The position numbers and the translations under genes are program-made. The notes under the pieces are model-generated. The model had not been told where the DNA came from, did not search any database, and was given only the letters and a program-made list of their open reading frames with translations. A DNA stretch of 64,000 bases from Pseudomonas alkylphenolica (GTDB lineage: Bacteria > Pseudomonadota > Gammaproteobacteria > Pseudomonadales > Pseudomonadaceae): NCBI RefSeq assembly GCF_004025535.1, contig NZ_QJRG01000049.1, forward strand, positions 197,517-261,516, read 5' to 3'. Shown in pieces: positions 25,210-33,374 of this stretch; the first letter of the stretch is position 1; every line of letters starts with the position of its first letter.

Positions 25210-26148
25210 ATGTCTGCATCCCTCGCATTCGTCTTTCCCGGTCAAGGTTCGCAGTCCCTCGGCATGCTTGCCGAGCTGGGCGCCCAGTATCCGCTGGTCA
25301 TTGATACCTTCAAGGAAGCCTCCGATGCCCTGGGCTATGACCTCTGGGCGCTGACCCAGCAGGGGCCGGAAGAGCAACTCAATCAAACCGACAAAACCCA
25401 GCCGGCCATCCTCACCGCCTCGATCGCCTTGTGGCGTCTGTGGCTGGCAGAGGGCGGTGCGCGCCCGGCATTCGTTTCCGGTCACAGCCTGGGTGAGTAC
25501 AGCGCACTGGTTGCCGCTGGCAGCCTGAGCCTGGGTGACGCCGTCAAGCTGGTGAAGCGCCGTGGCGAGCTCATGCAGGAAGCCGTACCGGCCGGGCAGG
25601 GTGCGATGGCGGCGATCCTTGGTCTGGACGATGCCGATGTCGTGCGTATCTGCGCCGAAGCTGCCCAGGGCGAAGTGGTCAGCGCAGTCAACTTCAACTC
25701 GCCGGGCCAGGTCGTGATCGCCGGTGCCAAGGCGGCTGTCGAGCGCGCCATGGAAGCCTGCAAGGCGGCCGGTGCCAAGCGCGCACTGCCGCTGCCGGTC
25801 AGCGTGCCGTCGCACTGTGAACTGATGCGTCCTGCCGCCGAGCGATTTGCCGAGTCGGTCAATGCCGTCGACTGGCAAGCGCCGCAGATCCCGCTGGTGC
25901 AAAACGTCAGCGCAGCCGTTGCTGCCGACCTCGACACCCTCAAGCGCGACCTGCTCGAGCAGCTGTACAAGCCGGTTCGCTGGGTTGAATGTGTACAGAC
26001 CCTGGCCGCCAATGGTCCGGTCAATCTGGTCGAGTGCGGCCCGGGCAAGGTCCTGGCTGGTCTGAACAAGCGTTGCGCCGAAGGCGTCACCACCTACAAC
26101 CTCAACACCCCAGATGCTTTCGCCGCCACCCGCGCGGCGCTGGCCTGA
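25210..26148 (+). CDS. fabD: Malonyl-CoA:ACP transacylase
   Basis: The 312-residue enzyme loads malonyl groups on acyl carrier protein. The start MSASLAFVFPGQGSQSLGML holds the GQGSQ motif. The catalytic serine is in GHSLGEYSA (near residue 90), and the His lies in VSVPSHCELM. AGGGG is 8 bases before ATG 25210. The 129-base gap after plsX may hold an internal promoter, but none was clear. Confidence 0.95.
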   Translation: MSASLAFVFPGQGSQSLGMLAELGAQYPLVIDTFKEASDALGYDLWALTQQGPEEQLNQTDKTQPAILTASIALWRLWLAEGGARPAFVSGHSLGEYSALVAAGSLSLGDAVKLVKRRGELMQEAVPAGQGAMAAILGLDDADVVRICAEAAQGEVVSAVNFNSPGQVVIAGAKAAVERAMEACKAAGAKRALPLPVSVPSHCELMRPAAERFAESVNAVDWQAPQIPLVQNVSAAVAADLDTLKRDLLEQLYKPVRWVECVQTLAANGPVNLVECGPGKVLAGLNKRCAEGVTTYNLNTPDAFAATRAALA

Positions 26149-26164
26149 TTTAGGAGAAGCTTGC

Positions 26165-26905
26165 ATGAGCCTGCAAGGTAAAGTTGCACTGGTTACCGGC
26201 GCCAGCCGTGGTATCGGCCAGGCTATCGCCCTGGAACTGGGCCGCCTGGGCGCTACCGTGATCGGTACCGCGACCTCCGCCTCCGGCGCTGAGCGAATCG
26301 CTGCCACCCTCAAGGAACACGGCATCGCCGGTACCGGCCTTGAGCTGAACGTGACCAGCGACGAGTCGGTGAGCGCGACCCTGGCTGCGATCCAGGAGCA
26401 ATTCGGCGCGCCGACCATTCTGGTCAACAACGCTGGTATTACCCGCGACAACCTGATGATGCGCATGAAGGATGATGAGTGGTTCGACGTCATCGATACC
26501 AACCTCAACAGCCTCTACCGTCTGTCCAAGGGCGTGCTGCGCGGCATGACCAAGGCACGCTGGGGTCGTATCATCAGCATCGGTTCGGTAGTGGGTGCCA
26601 TGGGTAACGCCGGGCAGGTCAACTATGCAGCAGCCAAGGCGGGCCTGGAAGGTTTCAGCCGTGCCCTGGCGCGTGAAGTGGGCTCTCGTGCGATCACTGT
26701 TAATTCGGTGACCCCGGGCTTTATCGACACCGACATGACCCGCGAGCTGCCTGAGGCTCAGCGCGAAGCGCTGCAGACCCAGATTCCGCTGGGACGTCTG
26801 GGCCAGGCTCAGGAGATCGCCAATGTAGTGGCTTTCCTGGCCTCCGAAGGTGCGGGTTATGTGACTGGGGCAACGATTCCAGTCAACGGCGGCATGTATA
26901 TGTAA
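26165..26905 (+). CDS. fabG: 3-oxoacyl-ACP reductase
   Basis: The 246-residue short-chain dehydrogenase reduces beta-ketoacyl-ACP with NADPH. Visible are VTGASRGIGQAIA, NNAGITRDNLMMRM, the catalytic Ser in SIGSVVGAMGN and YAAAK (Tyr/Lys), and the C-terminal VNGGMYM. AGGAG precedes ATG 26165. It ends the plsX-fabD-fabG stretch. Confidence 0.96.
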   Translation: MSLQGKVALVTGASRGIGQAIALELGRLGATVIGTATSASGAERIAATLKEHGIAGTGLELNVTSDESVSATLAAIQEQFGAPTILVNNAGITRDNLMMRMKDDEWFDVIDTNLNSLYRLSKGVLRGMTKARWGRIISIGSVVGAMGNAGQVNYAAAKAGLEGFSRALAREVGSRAITVNSVTPGFIDTDMTRELPEAQREALQTQIPLGRLGQAQEIANVVAFLASEGAGYVTGATIPVNGGMYM

Positions 26906-27021
26906 ATTCAATGTGACGGATTGCTTCAAAAAAATGTCATACGAGCTGTCTAAAATCCGTTATAAAGCTGCAACCAGATTCTAGTCGGTTGGCAGGTGTG
27001 GTCTGGCGAGGCGTGTTGCGC

Positions 27022-27049
27022 TTGAAAAGCAGACGTCTTTCTATACACT
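27022..27049 (+). promoter_or_regulatory. Promoter of acpP
   Basis: TTGAAA (27022-27027) and TACACT (27044-27049) have a 16-base spacer in the fabG-acpP gap. A dedicated promoter fits the high demand for acyl carrier protein. Confidence 0.6.
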
Positions 27050-27100
27050 TACACACCGGCCAGCCGCCTGACATATGTCCATTAGGAGTGAAAACAAGGT

Positions 27101-27337
27101 ATGAGCACCATCGAAGAACGCGTCAAGAAAATCGTCGCCGAGCAACTGGGCGTTAAAGAAGAAGAAGTAGTGAACACTGCTTCCTTCGTCGAAGATCTGG
27201 GTGCCGATTCCCTTGACACCGTTGAGCTGGTGATGGCTCTGGAAGAGGAATTCGAGACCGAAATCCCTGACGAAGAAGCCGAGAAGATCACTACTGTTCA
27301 AGCTGCTATCGACTACGTCACCAGCCACCAGGCCTAA
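27101..27337 (+). CDS. acpP: Acyl carrier protein
   Basis: The 78-residue acidic protein carries growing acyl chains on phosphopantetheine attached at the serine of GADSLDTVELVMALEEEF (near residue 37). TTAGGAGTG precedes the ATG. It has its own promoter and a terminator before fabF. Confidence 0.98.
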   Translation: MSTIEERVKKIVAEQLGVKEEEVVNTASFVEDLGADSLDTVELVMALEEEFETEIPDEEAEKITTVQAAIDYVTSHQA

Positions 27338-27366
27338 GACGTTGTAGTCGTCGCTTCTTGTCATGG

Positions 27367-27403
27367 AAAAACCGCACTGCCTTAACTGGCGTGCGGTTTT
27401 TTC
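27367..27403 (+). terminator. Rho-independent terminator of acpP
   Basis: AAAAACCGCAC and GTGCGGTTTTTT arms around a 13-base loop, followed by a T run. fabF begins 40 bases later, so read-through or a further promoter must supply it. Confidence 0.85.
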
Positions 27404-27442
27404 TTTACAAGACATGTAGTCAATGTGAATAAGGAGAGTGCT

Positions 27443-28687
27443 GTGTCGCGTAGACGCGTCGTGGTCACCGGTATGGGTATGCTGTCGCCACTGGGTACGG
27501 ATGTACCGAGCAGTTGGCAGGGCATTCTGGCTGGCCGCAGTGGCATAGGTCTGATTGAACATACGGACCTGTCTGCCTACTCCACCCGTTTTGGCGGCTC
27601 GGTAAAGGGCTTCGAGGTTGAGCAGTACCTGTCGGTCAAGGAAGCCCGCAAGCTCGATCTGTTCATTCAGTACGGCCTGGCAGCCGGTTTTCAGGCAGTG
27701 CGCAACGCTGGTCTGGAAGTGACCGACGCCAACCGCGAGCGCATTGGCGTAGCCATGGGCTCGGGTATCGGTGGCCTGACCAATATCGAAGAAACCAGCC
27801 GGACTTTGCACGAGCAAGGACCGCGGCGCATTTCGCCGTTCTTCGTACCGGGTTCGATCATCAACATGATTTCCGGTTTCCTGTCGATCCACCTGGGTGT
27901 ACAGGGACCTAACTACGCCATCGCCACGGCCTGCACCACCGGTACTCACTGTATCGGCATGGCGGCACGCAATATTGCCTTCGGCGAAGCCGACGTGATG
28001 ATCGCCGGTGGTGCGGAAATGGCAGCCTGCGGTCTGGGCATGGGCGGCTTCGGCGCTTCGCGCGCGCTGTCGACCCGCAATGACGATCCAACCCGGGCCA
28101 GCCGTCCGTGGGACAAGGGCCGTGATGGTTTCGTGCTGTCCGACGGTGCCGGTGCCCTGGTACTCGAAGAGCTCGAGCACGCCAAAGCGCGTGGTGCCAC
28201 CATTTATGCCGAGCTGGTAGGTTTTGGCATGAGCGGCGACGCGTACCACATGACCTCGCCACCTGAAGACGGTAGCGGCGCGGCGCGTTGCATGGTCAAT
28301 GCATTGCGTGATGCGGGTTTGAACGCCGATCAGGTGAACTACATCAACGCGCACGGCACTTCGACGCCGGCTGGCGATCTGGCTGAAGCCTCGGCGATCA
28401 AGTCGGTGTTCGGTGAGCATGCCTACAAGCTGGCAGTCAGCTCGACCAAGTCGATGACCGGCCATTTGCTGGGTGCCGCAGGTGCCGTCGAGGCAATCTT
28501 CAGCGTGCTGTCGATCAACGGCCAGGTAGCCCCACCGACCATCAACCTCGATGAGCCGGATGCCGGTTGCGACCTGGACTTCGTGCCGCATGAGGCGCGC
28601 AACATGCCGATCGACGTCGTGCTGTCCAACTCCTTCGGCTTTGGCGGTACCAACGGCTCGCTGGTGTTCCGCCGGTTCGCCGACTGA
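27443..28687 (+). CDS. fabF: 3-oxoacyl-ACP synthase II
   Basis: The 414-residue condensing enzyme elongates acyl-ACP with malonyl-ACP. The catalytic triad is Cys in ATACTTGTHC (near residue 164), His in INAHGTSTPAGD and His in KSMTGHLLGAAGA. I place the start at GTG 27443 (SRRRVVVTGMG), 6 bases after AGGAG; a GTG 18 bases upstream is less likely. The stop overlaps the start of pabC. Confidence 0.95.
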   Translation: MSRRRVVVTGMGMLSPLGTDVPSSWQGILAGRSGIGLIEHTDLSAYSTRFGGSVKGFEVEQYLSVKEARKLDLFIQYGLAAGFQAVRNAGLEVTDANRERIGVAMGSGIGGLTNIEETSRTLHEQGPRRISPFFVPGSIINMISGFLSIHLGVQGPNYAIATACTTGTHCIGMAARNIAFGEADVMIAGGAEMAACGLGMGGFGASRALSTRNDDPTRASRPWDKGRDGFVLSDGAGALVLEELEHAKARGATIYAELVGFGMSGDAYHMTSPPEDGSGAARCMVNALRDAGLNADQVNYINAHGTSTPAGDLAEASAIKSVFGEHAYKLAVSSTKSMTGHLLGAAGAVEAIFSVLSINGQVAPPTINLDEPDAGCDLDFVPHEARNMPIDVVLSNSFGFGGTNGSLVFRRFAD

Positions 28688-29502
28688 TGCACAGCTGGAT
28701 CGATGGCGTGCCGGCCGATGCAGTGAACCTGCAGAGCCGTGCGCTGGCCTACGGTGATGGTCTGTTCGAGACCATTGCCGTCAGGGCCGGTAAGCCATCG
28801 CTGCTTGAGTATCACCTTGATCGCCTGGCACTGGGATGCCGCCGCCTGGCGATCGACGCCGATTCGTTGCTGATTCGCGATGAAGTGTGTCGCTACGCCA
28901 GTGCGCTGGGTGACGGTGTGCTCAAGTTGATACTGGTCCGTGGTGACAGCCAGCGCGGCTATGCGCCTGCGGCTGGCGCGGCACCACGGCGCATTCTTCA
29001 GGGCAGTCCCTTGCCTGCTTATCCTGCTCAGCATGCCGAGCAGGGTGTTCGCCTTTATCCCTGTGTCACGCGTCTGGCGGAACAACCGCTGCTGGCCGGG
29101 CTCAAGCACCTCAATCGTCTTGAGCAAGTGCTGGCGCGAGCCGAATGGCAGGATGCCGAGCATGCCGAAGGATTGATGCGCGATGTTTCCGGTCGCATCG
29201 TCGAAGGGGTGTACAGCAACCTGTTTCTGGTACACGGCACCGAGTTGCTGACAGCCAACCTGAGTCGCTGTGGCGTCGCCGGGGTCATGCGTGCGGCCCT
29301 GATCGAGCAGGCGGCAACGGCCGGGATTGCGCTGCGCGTTACCGATCTGACTCTGCAGGACCTGGAACAGGCCGACGAAGTGTTTGTCTGCAACAGCGTC
29401 TACGGTGTCTGGCCGGTGCGTGCTTTTGCATCGCTGAACTGGCCGCCGGGTCCACTCACCCGTAAACTGCAGGCCATTGCCCGTACGTTACTGGATGCCT
29501 GA
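28687..29502 (+). CDS. pabC: Aminodeoxychorismate lyase
   Basis: The 271-residue PLP enzyme converts 4-amino-4-deoxychorismate to p-aminobenzoate and pyruvate for folate. It is a fold-type IV protein with RALAYGDGLFETI at the start, the PLP lysine in LLAGLKHLNRLEQVLAR (near residue 140), and EGVYSNLFLV. It shares TGATG with fabF and is followed by mltG after 3 bases, the conserved order. Confidence 0.92.
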   Translation: MHSWIDGVPADAVNLQSRALAYGDGLFETIAVRAGKPSLLEYHLDRLALGCRRLAIDADSLLIRDEVCRYASALGDGVLKLILVRGDSQRGYAPAAGAAPRRILQGSPLPAYPAQHAEQGVRLYPCVTRLAEQPLLAGLKHLNRLEQVLARAEWQDAEHAEGLMRDVSGRIVEGVYSNLFLVHGTELLTANLSRCGVAGVMRAALIEQAATAGIALRVTDLTLQDLEQADEVFVCNSVYGVWPVRAFASLNWPPGPLTRKLQAIARTLLDA

Positions 29503-29505
29503 TTT

Positions 29506-30648
29506 GTGAGACGTAAATTATTGGTGCTGCTGGAAACCGGATTGATTCTGGCAGGCCTGCTGTTGGGCTTTTCCGCCTGGAAGGTGAAGTCGGCACTGGA
29601 GCAGCCCCTGCACATCAGTCAGGAACAATTGCTCGACGTGCCCACCGGCACCAACCCCAATCGCATGTTTTACCGCATGGAAAGCCAGGGCCTGCTGGAC
29701 GATGCGTTCTGGTTGCGGCTTTACTGGCGCTTCAACATGGCCGGCGTACCGTTGCACACCGGCGAATACCGCATGACCCCGGGCATGACCGTGCATGACC
29801 TGTTTGAGGTCTGGCGTCGTGGCGATGTCGTGCAGTACAGCCTGACCCTGGTCGAGGGCTGGAACTTCCGTCAGGTGCGTTCGGCCCTGGCCAAGCATGA
29901 AAAAATCAAACAGACCCTCGACGGCCTCAGCGATGCCGAAGTGATGGACAAACTCGGGCATCCCGGGGTGTTCCCTGAGGGGCGCTTTTTCCCCGACACC
30001 TATCGTTTTGTGCGGGGCATGACCGATGTCGAGTTTCTCCAGCAAGCCTATGCCCGCCTTGAAGAAGTGTTGGCCAAGGAGTGGGCTGAGCGCCCGACCG
30101 ATCTGCCGTACCGCGACCCGTACCAGGCGCTGATTATGGCCTCGCTGGTGGAAAAGGAAACCGGGGTGCCTCAGGAGCGTGGCCTGATCGCCGGGGTGTT
30201 CGTACGCCGCATGCGGATCGGCATGCTGTTGCAAACCGATCCGACCGTGATCTATGGCATGGGCGAACGCTACAACGGCAAGATCACCCGCGCCGACTTG
30301 CGTGAGCCCACGCCTTACAACACCTACACGAACGCCGGCCTGCCGCCGACGCCGATTGCCATGGTCGGCCGAGAAGCGATTCATGCCGCGTTAAATCCGA
30401 CGCCGGGCAGCAGTTTGTACTTTGTCGCCCGTGGTGACGGCAGCCACGTGTTCTCCGATGATCTGGATGCGCACAATTCAGCGGTTCGTGAGTACCAGAT
30501 CAAGCGCCGCGCCGACTATCGTTCGAGCCCGGCCCCTGCAATCGACCCTGAAGTTGAGGACGAGTCGCAGGCCCCGCAAGCCCCTGAGGCCGATCCTGAG
30601 GCGGTTCCCGAATCTTCGGCACCGGCCAGCGACGCCTCTTCGCAATGA
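29506..30648 (+). CDS. mltG: Endolytic murein transglycosylase MltG
   Basis: The 380-residue inner-membrane enzyme cuts nascent glycan chains. An N-terminal membrane helix (LLVLLETGLILAGLLLGFSAW) leads to the YceG fold, with VEGWNFRQVRSALA, FPEGRFFPDTY and the catalytic glutamate in ASLVEKETG (near residue 216). The end holds TPYNTYTNAGLPPTPI. The last about 40 residues are a Pro/Glu/Ala-rich tail, probably disordered. The start is GTG. Confidence 0.93.
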   Translation: MRRKLLVLLETGLILAGLLLGFSAWKVKSALEQPLHISQEQLLDVPTGTNPNRMFYRMESQGLLDDAFWLRLYWRFNMAGVPLHTGEYRMTPGMTVHDLFEVWRRGDVVQYSLTLVEGWNFRQVRSALAKHEKIKQTLDGLSDAEVMDKLGHPGVFPEGRFFPDTYRFVRGMTDVEFLQQAYARLEEVLAKEWAERPTDLPYRDPYQALIMASLVEKETGVPQERGLIAGVFVRRMRIGMLLQTDPTVIYGMGERYNGKITRADLREPTPYNTYTNAGLPPTPIAMVGREAIHAALNPTPGSSLYFVARGDGSHVFSDDLDAHNSAVREYQIKRRADYRSSPAPAIDPEVEDESQAPQAPEADPEAVPESSAPASDASSQ

Positions 30649-30667
30649 TCAACTGTAAGGACTGCCT

Positions 30668-31300
30668 GTGAGCGGCTTGTTTATTACCCTGGAAGGTCCC
30701 GAAGGCGCGGGCAAAAGTACCAATCGCGAGTACCTCGCCGACCATTTGCGCGCTCAGGGCGTGGACGTGGTGCTGACCCGCGAGCCGGGTGGTACCCCCT
30801 TGGCCGAGCGGATTCGCGAGTTGCTGCTGGCCCCGAGCGATGAGGCCATGGACGCCGACACCGAGCTGCTGCTGGTGTTCGCCGCCCGTGCCCAGCATCT
30901 GGCGCAGGTCATTCGCCCGGCGCTGGCGCGCGGCGCGGTGGTGCTGTGTGATCGCTTTACCGATGCCACCTACGCCTACCAGGGCGGCGGTCGCGGTCTT
31001 TCGGTGTCGCGCATTGCCACCCTCGAGCAATTTGTACAGGGCGCGTTGCGTCCTGACTTGACGCTGGTGTTCGATCTGCCGGTGGAAGTCGGCTTGTCGC
31101 GGGCGGCGGCCCGTGGTCGGCTGGACCGCTTCGAACAGGAAGACCAGGCTTTCTTCGAAGCCGTGCGAGAGGCCTACCTGGCGCGTGCCAAGGCGGCCCC
31201 GCAGCAGTACAGGCTGATCGACGCTTCGCAATCGCTGGCGCAGGTGCAGCAGTCGCTGGACGCCTTGCTGCCGCAGATCCTGGAGCGCTGCCGTGGCTGA
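30668..31300 (+). CDS. tmk: Thymidylate kinase
   Basis: The 210-residue kinase phosphorylates dTMP to dTDP. The P-loop LEGPEGAGKST (residues 8-18), the DRFTDATYAYQGGGRG motif and the lid region RGRLDRFEQED are present. It has a GTG start and overlaps holB by 8 bases. Confidence 0.95.
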   Translation: MSGLFITLEGPEGAGKSTNREYLADHLRAQGVDVVLTREPGGTPLAERIRELLLAPSDEAMDADTELLLVFAARAQHLAQVIRPALARGAVVLCDRFTDATYAYQGGGRGLSVSRIATLEQFVQGALRPDLTLVFDLPVEVGLSRAAARGRLDRFEQEDQAFFEAVREAYLARAKAAPQQYRLIDASQSLAQVQQSLDALLPQILERCRG

Positions 31301-32279
31301 GGCCTATCCTTGGCAGCAGGCCTTGTGGCAACAACTGGCGGGGCGCACCCAGCATGCCCATGCCTACTTGCTACACGGGCCTCAGGGCATCGGCAAGCGG
31401 GCCCTGGCCGAACGCCTGATGGCCCTGTTGCTCTGCCAGCGGCCGACCAACCTGCATGCTTGCGGGCAATGCAAGTCATGCTTGTTGCTGGCTGCCGGCA
31501 GTCACCCGGACAACTACGTGCTCGAGCCGGAAGAGGCCGACAAGCCGATCAAGGTCGATCAGGTCCGCGACCTGGTGTCCTTCGTGGTCCAGACCGCGCA
31601 GCTGGGCGGTCGCAAGGTCGTGTTGATCGAGCCGGTGGAGGCGATGAACATCAATGCCGCCAACGCCTTGCTCAAGAGCCTGGAAGAACCCTCCGGTGAT
31701 ACCGTCCTGCTGCTGGTAAGCCATCAGTCAAGCCGTTTGCTGCCGACCATCAAGAGTCGGTGTGTCCAGCAGGCGTGCCCACTGCCGAGCGCCGAGCAAA
31801 GCCTGGCCTGGTTGAGTCAGGCCTTGCCCGAGTGTGATGAGCAGGAGCGCCTGGATCTGCTCACCCTGGCTGCTGGTTCGCCATTGGCCGCCGTGACCCT
31901 GCAGGCTCAGGGCGTGCGCGAACAGCGCGCGCTGGTGGTCGACGGCGTGAAGAAGTTGCTCAAGCAGCAAGCCTCCCCCAGCCAGCTGGCAGAAGCCTGG
32001 AATGCTGTGCCCTTGCTGCAGCTGTTCGATTGGTTCTGCGACTGGTCCAACCTCATCCTGCGCTATCAGTTGACCGAAGACGAGGAAGGTTTAGGCTTGA
32101 GCGATATGCGCAAGGTCGTGCAGTACCTGGCGCAGAAGAGTGCGCAGGGCAAGGTACTGGAGATCCAGGACTGGATCCTTGCCCATCGCCAGAAGGTGCT
32201 GGCCAAGGCCAACCTCAATCGTGCGCTGTTGCTCGAAGCGTTGCTGGCGTCCTGGGCGATGTTGCCTGGCCAGCGTTGA
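31293..32279 (+). CDS. holB: DNA polymerase III delta' subunit
   Basis: The 328-residue clamp-loader subunit has YLLHGPQGIGKRALAE near residue 25, the zinc module C-x8-C-x2-C-x2-C (CQRPTNLHACGQCKSC) and an AAA+ core ending SLEEPSGDTVLLLVSH. The start is GTG 31293. In P. aeruginosa pilZ lies between holB and tatD; here only 43 bases separate them. Confidence 0.93.
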   Translation: MAEAYPWQQALWQQLAGRTQHAHAYLLHGPQGIGKRALAERLMALLLCQRPTNLHACGQCKSCLLLAAGSHPDNYVLEPEEADKPIKVDQVRDLVSFVVQTAQLGGRKVVLIEPVEAMNINAANALLKSLEEPSGDTVLLLVSHQSSRLLPTIKSRCVQQACPLPSAEQSLAWLSQALPECDEQERLDLLTLAAGSPLAAVTLQAQGVREQRALVVDGVKKLLKQQASPSQLAEAWNAVPLLQLFDWFCDWSNLILRYQLTEDEEGLGLSDMRKVVQYLAQKSAQGKVLEIQDWILAHRQKVLAKANLNRALLLEALLASWAMLPGQR

Positions 32280-32322
32280 GCCGAGCGGTCCCTTACTTTC
32301 ATTTCAGTGTTGTCATGTGCCC

Positions 32323-33135
32323 ATGCTTGTAGATTCCCATTGCCACCTCGATCGTCTCGATCTCTCCGCCCACCAGGGTTCGCTGGACGCGGCGCTGGAT
32401 GCCGCACGTGCGCGCGGTGTCGGCCACTTTCTGTGCATCGGCGTCAGCGCCGACAACGCCAAGGCCGTCAAGGACCTCAGCGAGCGCTATAGCGACGTCG
32501 ACTGTTCGGTGGGTATCCATCCGCTGGACCTCACCCCCGAGGGTGCGCCGCCGCTGGAGTGGCTGCTCAAGGAGCTGGCGCATCCGCATGTGGTGGCGAT
32601 CGGCGAAACTGGCCTGGACTATCACTACGAGCCGGAAGCAGCGGAGGTTCAACAGGACTCTTTCCGCTTGCACCTGCAGGCGGCAAAAGTCACTGGCAAG
32701 CCGGTCATCATTCATACCCGCGCAGCGCGTGCCGACACCCTGGCGTTGTTGCGCGAAGCCGACCTGGCGCAGGCTGGCGTGCTGCACTGCTTTACCGAAG
32801 ACTGGGAGATGGCCAAGGCCGCGCTGGACCTGGGGTACTACATTTCGTTGTCCGGTATCGTTACCTTCCGCAATGCCGACGCCTTGCGCGACGTTGCCCG
32901 GCAGGTGCCCGCCGAGCGTTTGCTGGTAGAGACGGATTCGCCGTATCTGGCGCCGATTCCGTACCGCGGCAAACCGAACCTACCGCAGTACGTGCGTGAA
33001 GTGGCGGAATTTGTCGCGATGGTGCGGGGTGAGGGCTACGAGCAACTGGCCGAGCAAACCACGGCGAACTTCAAACGCCTGTTCCCGTTGGCACGGCTTT
33101 TCGCGGGTAAACCCGCTCCCACAGGGGCGGTATAA
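32323..33135 (+). CDS. tatD: TatD family metal-dependent deoxyribonuclease
   Basis: The 270-residue hydrolase has the metal ligands in MLVDSHCHLDRL, the glutamate in IGETGLDYHYE, HTRAARADT and the final ETDSPYLAP. Family members are 3'-5' exonucleases or related DNA hydrolases. ATG 32323 gives the normal N-terminus; the longer frame is an overlap with holB. The last about 12 residues (after RLFPLA) are encoded by a REP palindrome and are probably an added tail. Confidence 0.92.
   Translation: MLVDSHCHLDRLDLSAHQGSLDAALDAARARGVGHFLCIGVSADNAKAVKDLSERYSDVDCSVGIHPLDLTPEGAPPLEWLLKELAHPHVVAIGETGLDYHYEPEAAEVQQDSFRLHLQAAKVTGKPVIIHTRAARADTLALLREADLAQAGVLHCFTEDWEMAKAALDLGYYISLSGIVTFRNADALRDVARQVPAERLLVETDSPYLAPIPYRGKPNLPQYVREVAEFVAMVRGEGYEQLAEQTTANFKRLFPLARLFAGKPAPTGAV
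33098..33125. repeat. REP element overlapping the 3' end of tatD
   Basis: TTTTCGCGGGTAAACCCGC followed by TCCCACAGG is the Pseudomonas REP core. It overlaps the coding end of tatD, whose reading frame continues through it to a stop at 33133-33135. Confidence 0.75.
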
Positions 33136-33165
33136 GCATTAACTGTGCGGGGCCGGATGACGGGC

Positions 33166-33284
33166 AAAAAAAACCCGGGTTCTGGGGGGTGAATCCGGGT
33201 TAAGACCATTAGGAGTAAAACAAAGGTACGCGGTCCCTGGGCACCTTTATCGGCGCGCCACTTGGGGGGATGCGCCGCGCCAAC
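33166..33284 (-). ncRNA. rgsA: Probable RgsA small regulatory RNA
   Basis: Reading leftward there is a -10-like CAATACT (33291-33297) resembling an RpoS-type element. It is followed by a GC-rich hairpin with GGCGCG/CGCGCC arms near 33276-33250, an unpaired stretch with TTTTACTCCTAATGG, and a terminator stem of AACCCGG and CCGGGTT with eight T (33166-33173). No gene fits. In P. aeruginosa the RpoS-dependent sRNA RgsA (PA2958.1) lies beside tatD, and the position, about 119-base size and terminator agree. Ends are predicted from sequence; the identity is from location and layout. Confidence 0.65.
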
Positions 33285-33374
33285 ACCTGAAGTATTGGTC
33301 AGGATTGGCGGGCTGCCAGCGGTGGTTGCTCGTTTTTTAAACAGATTTGGAATACAGCCGCCGCTGCTGAGCAC

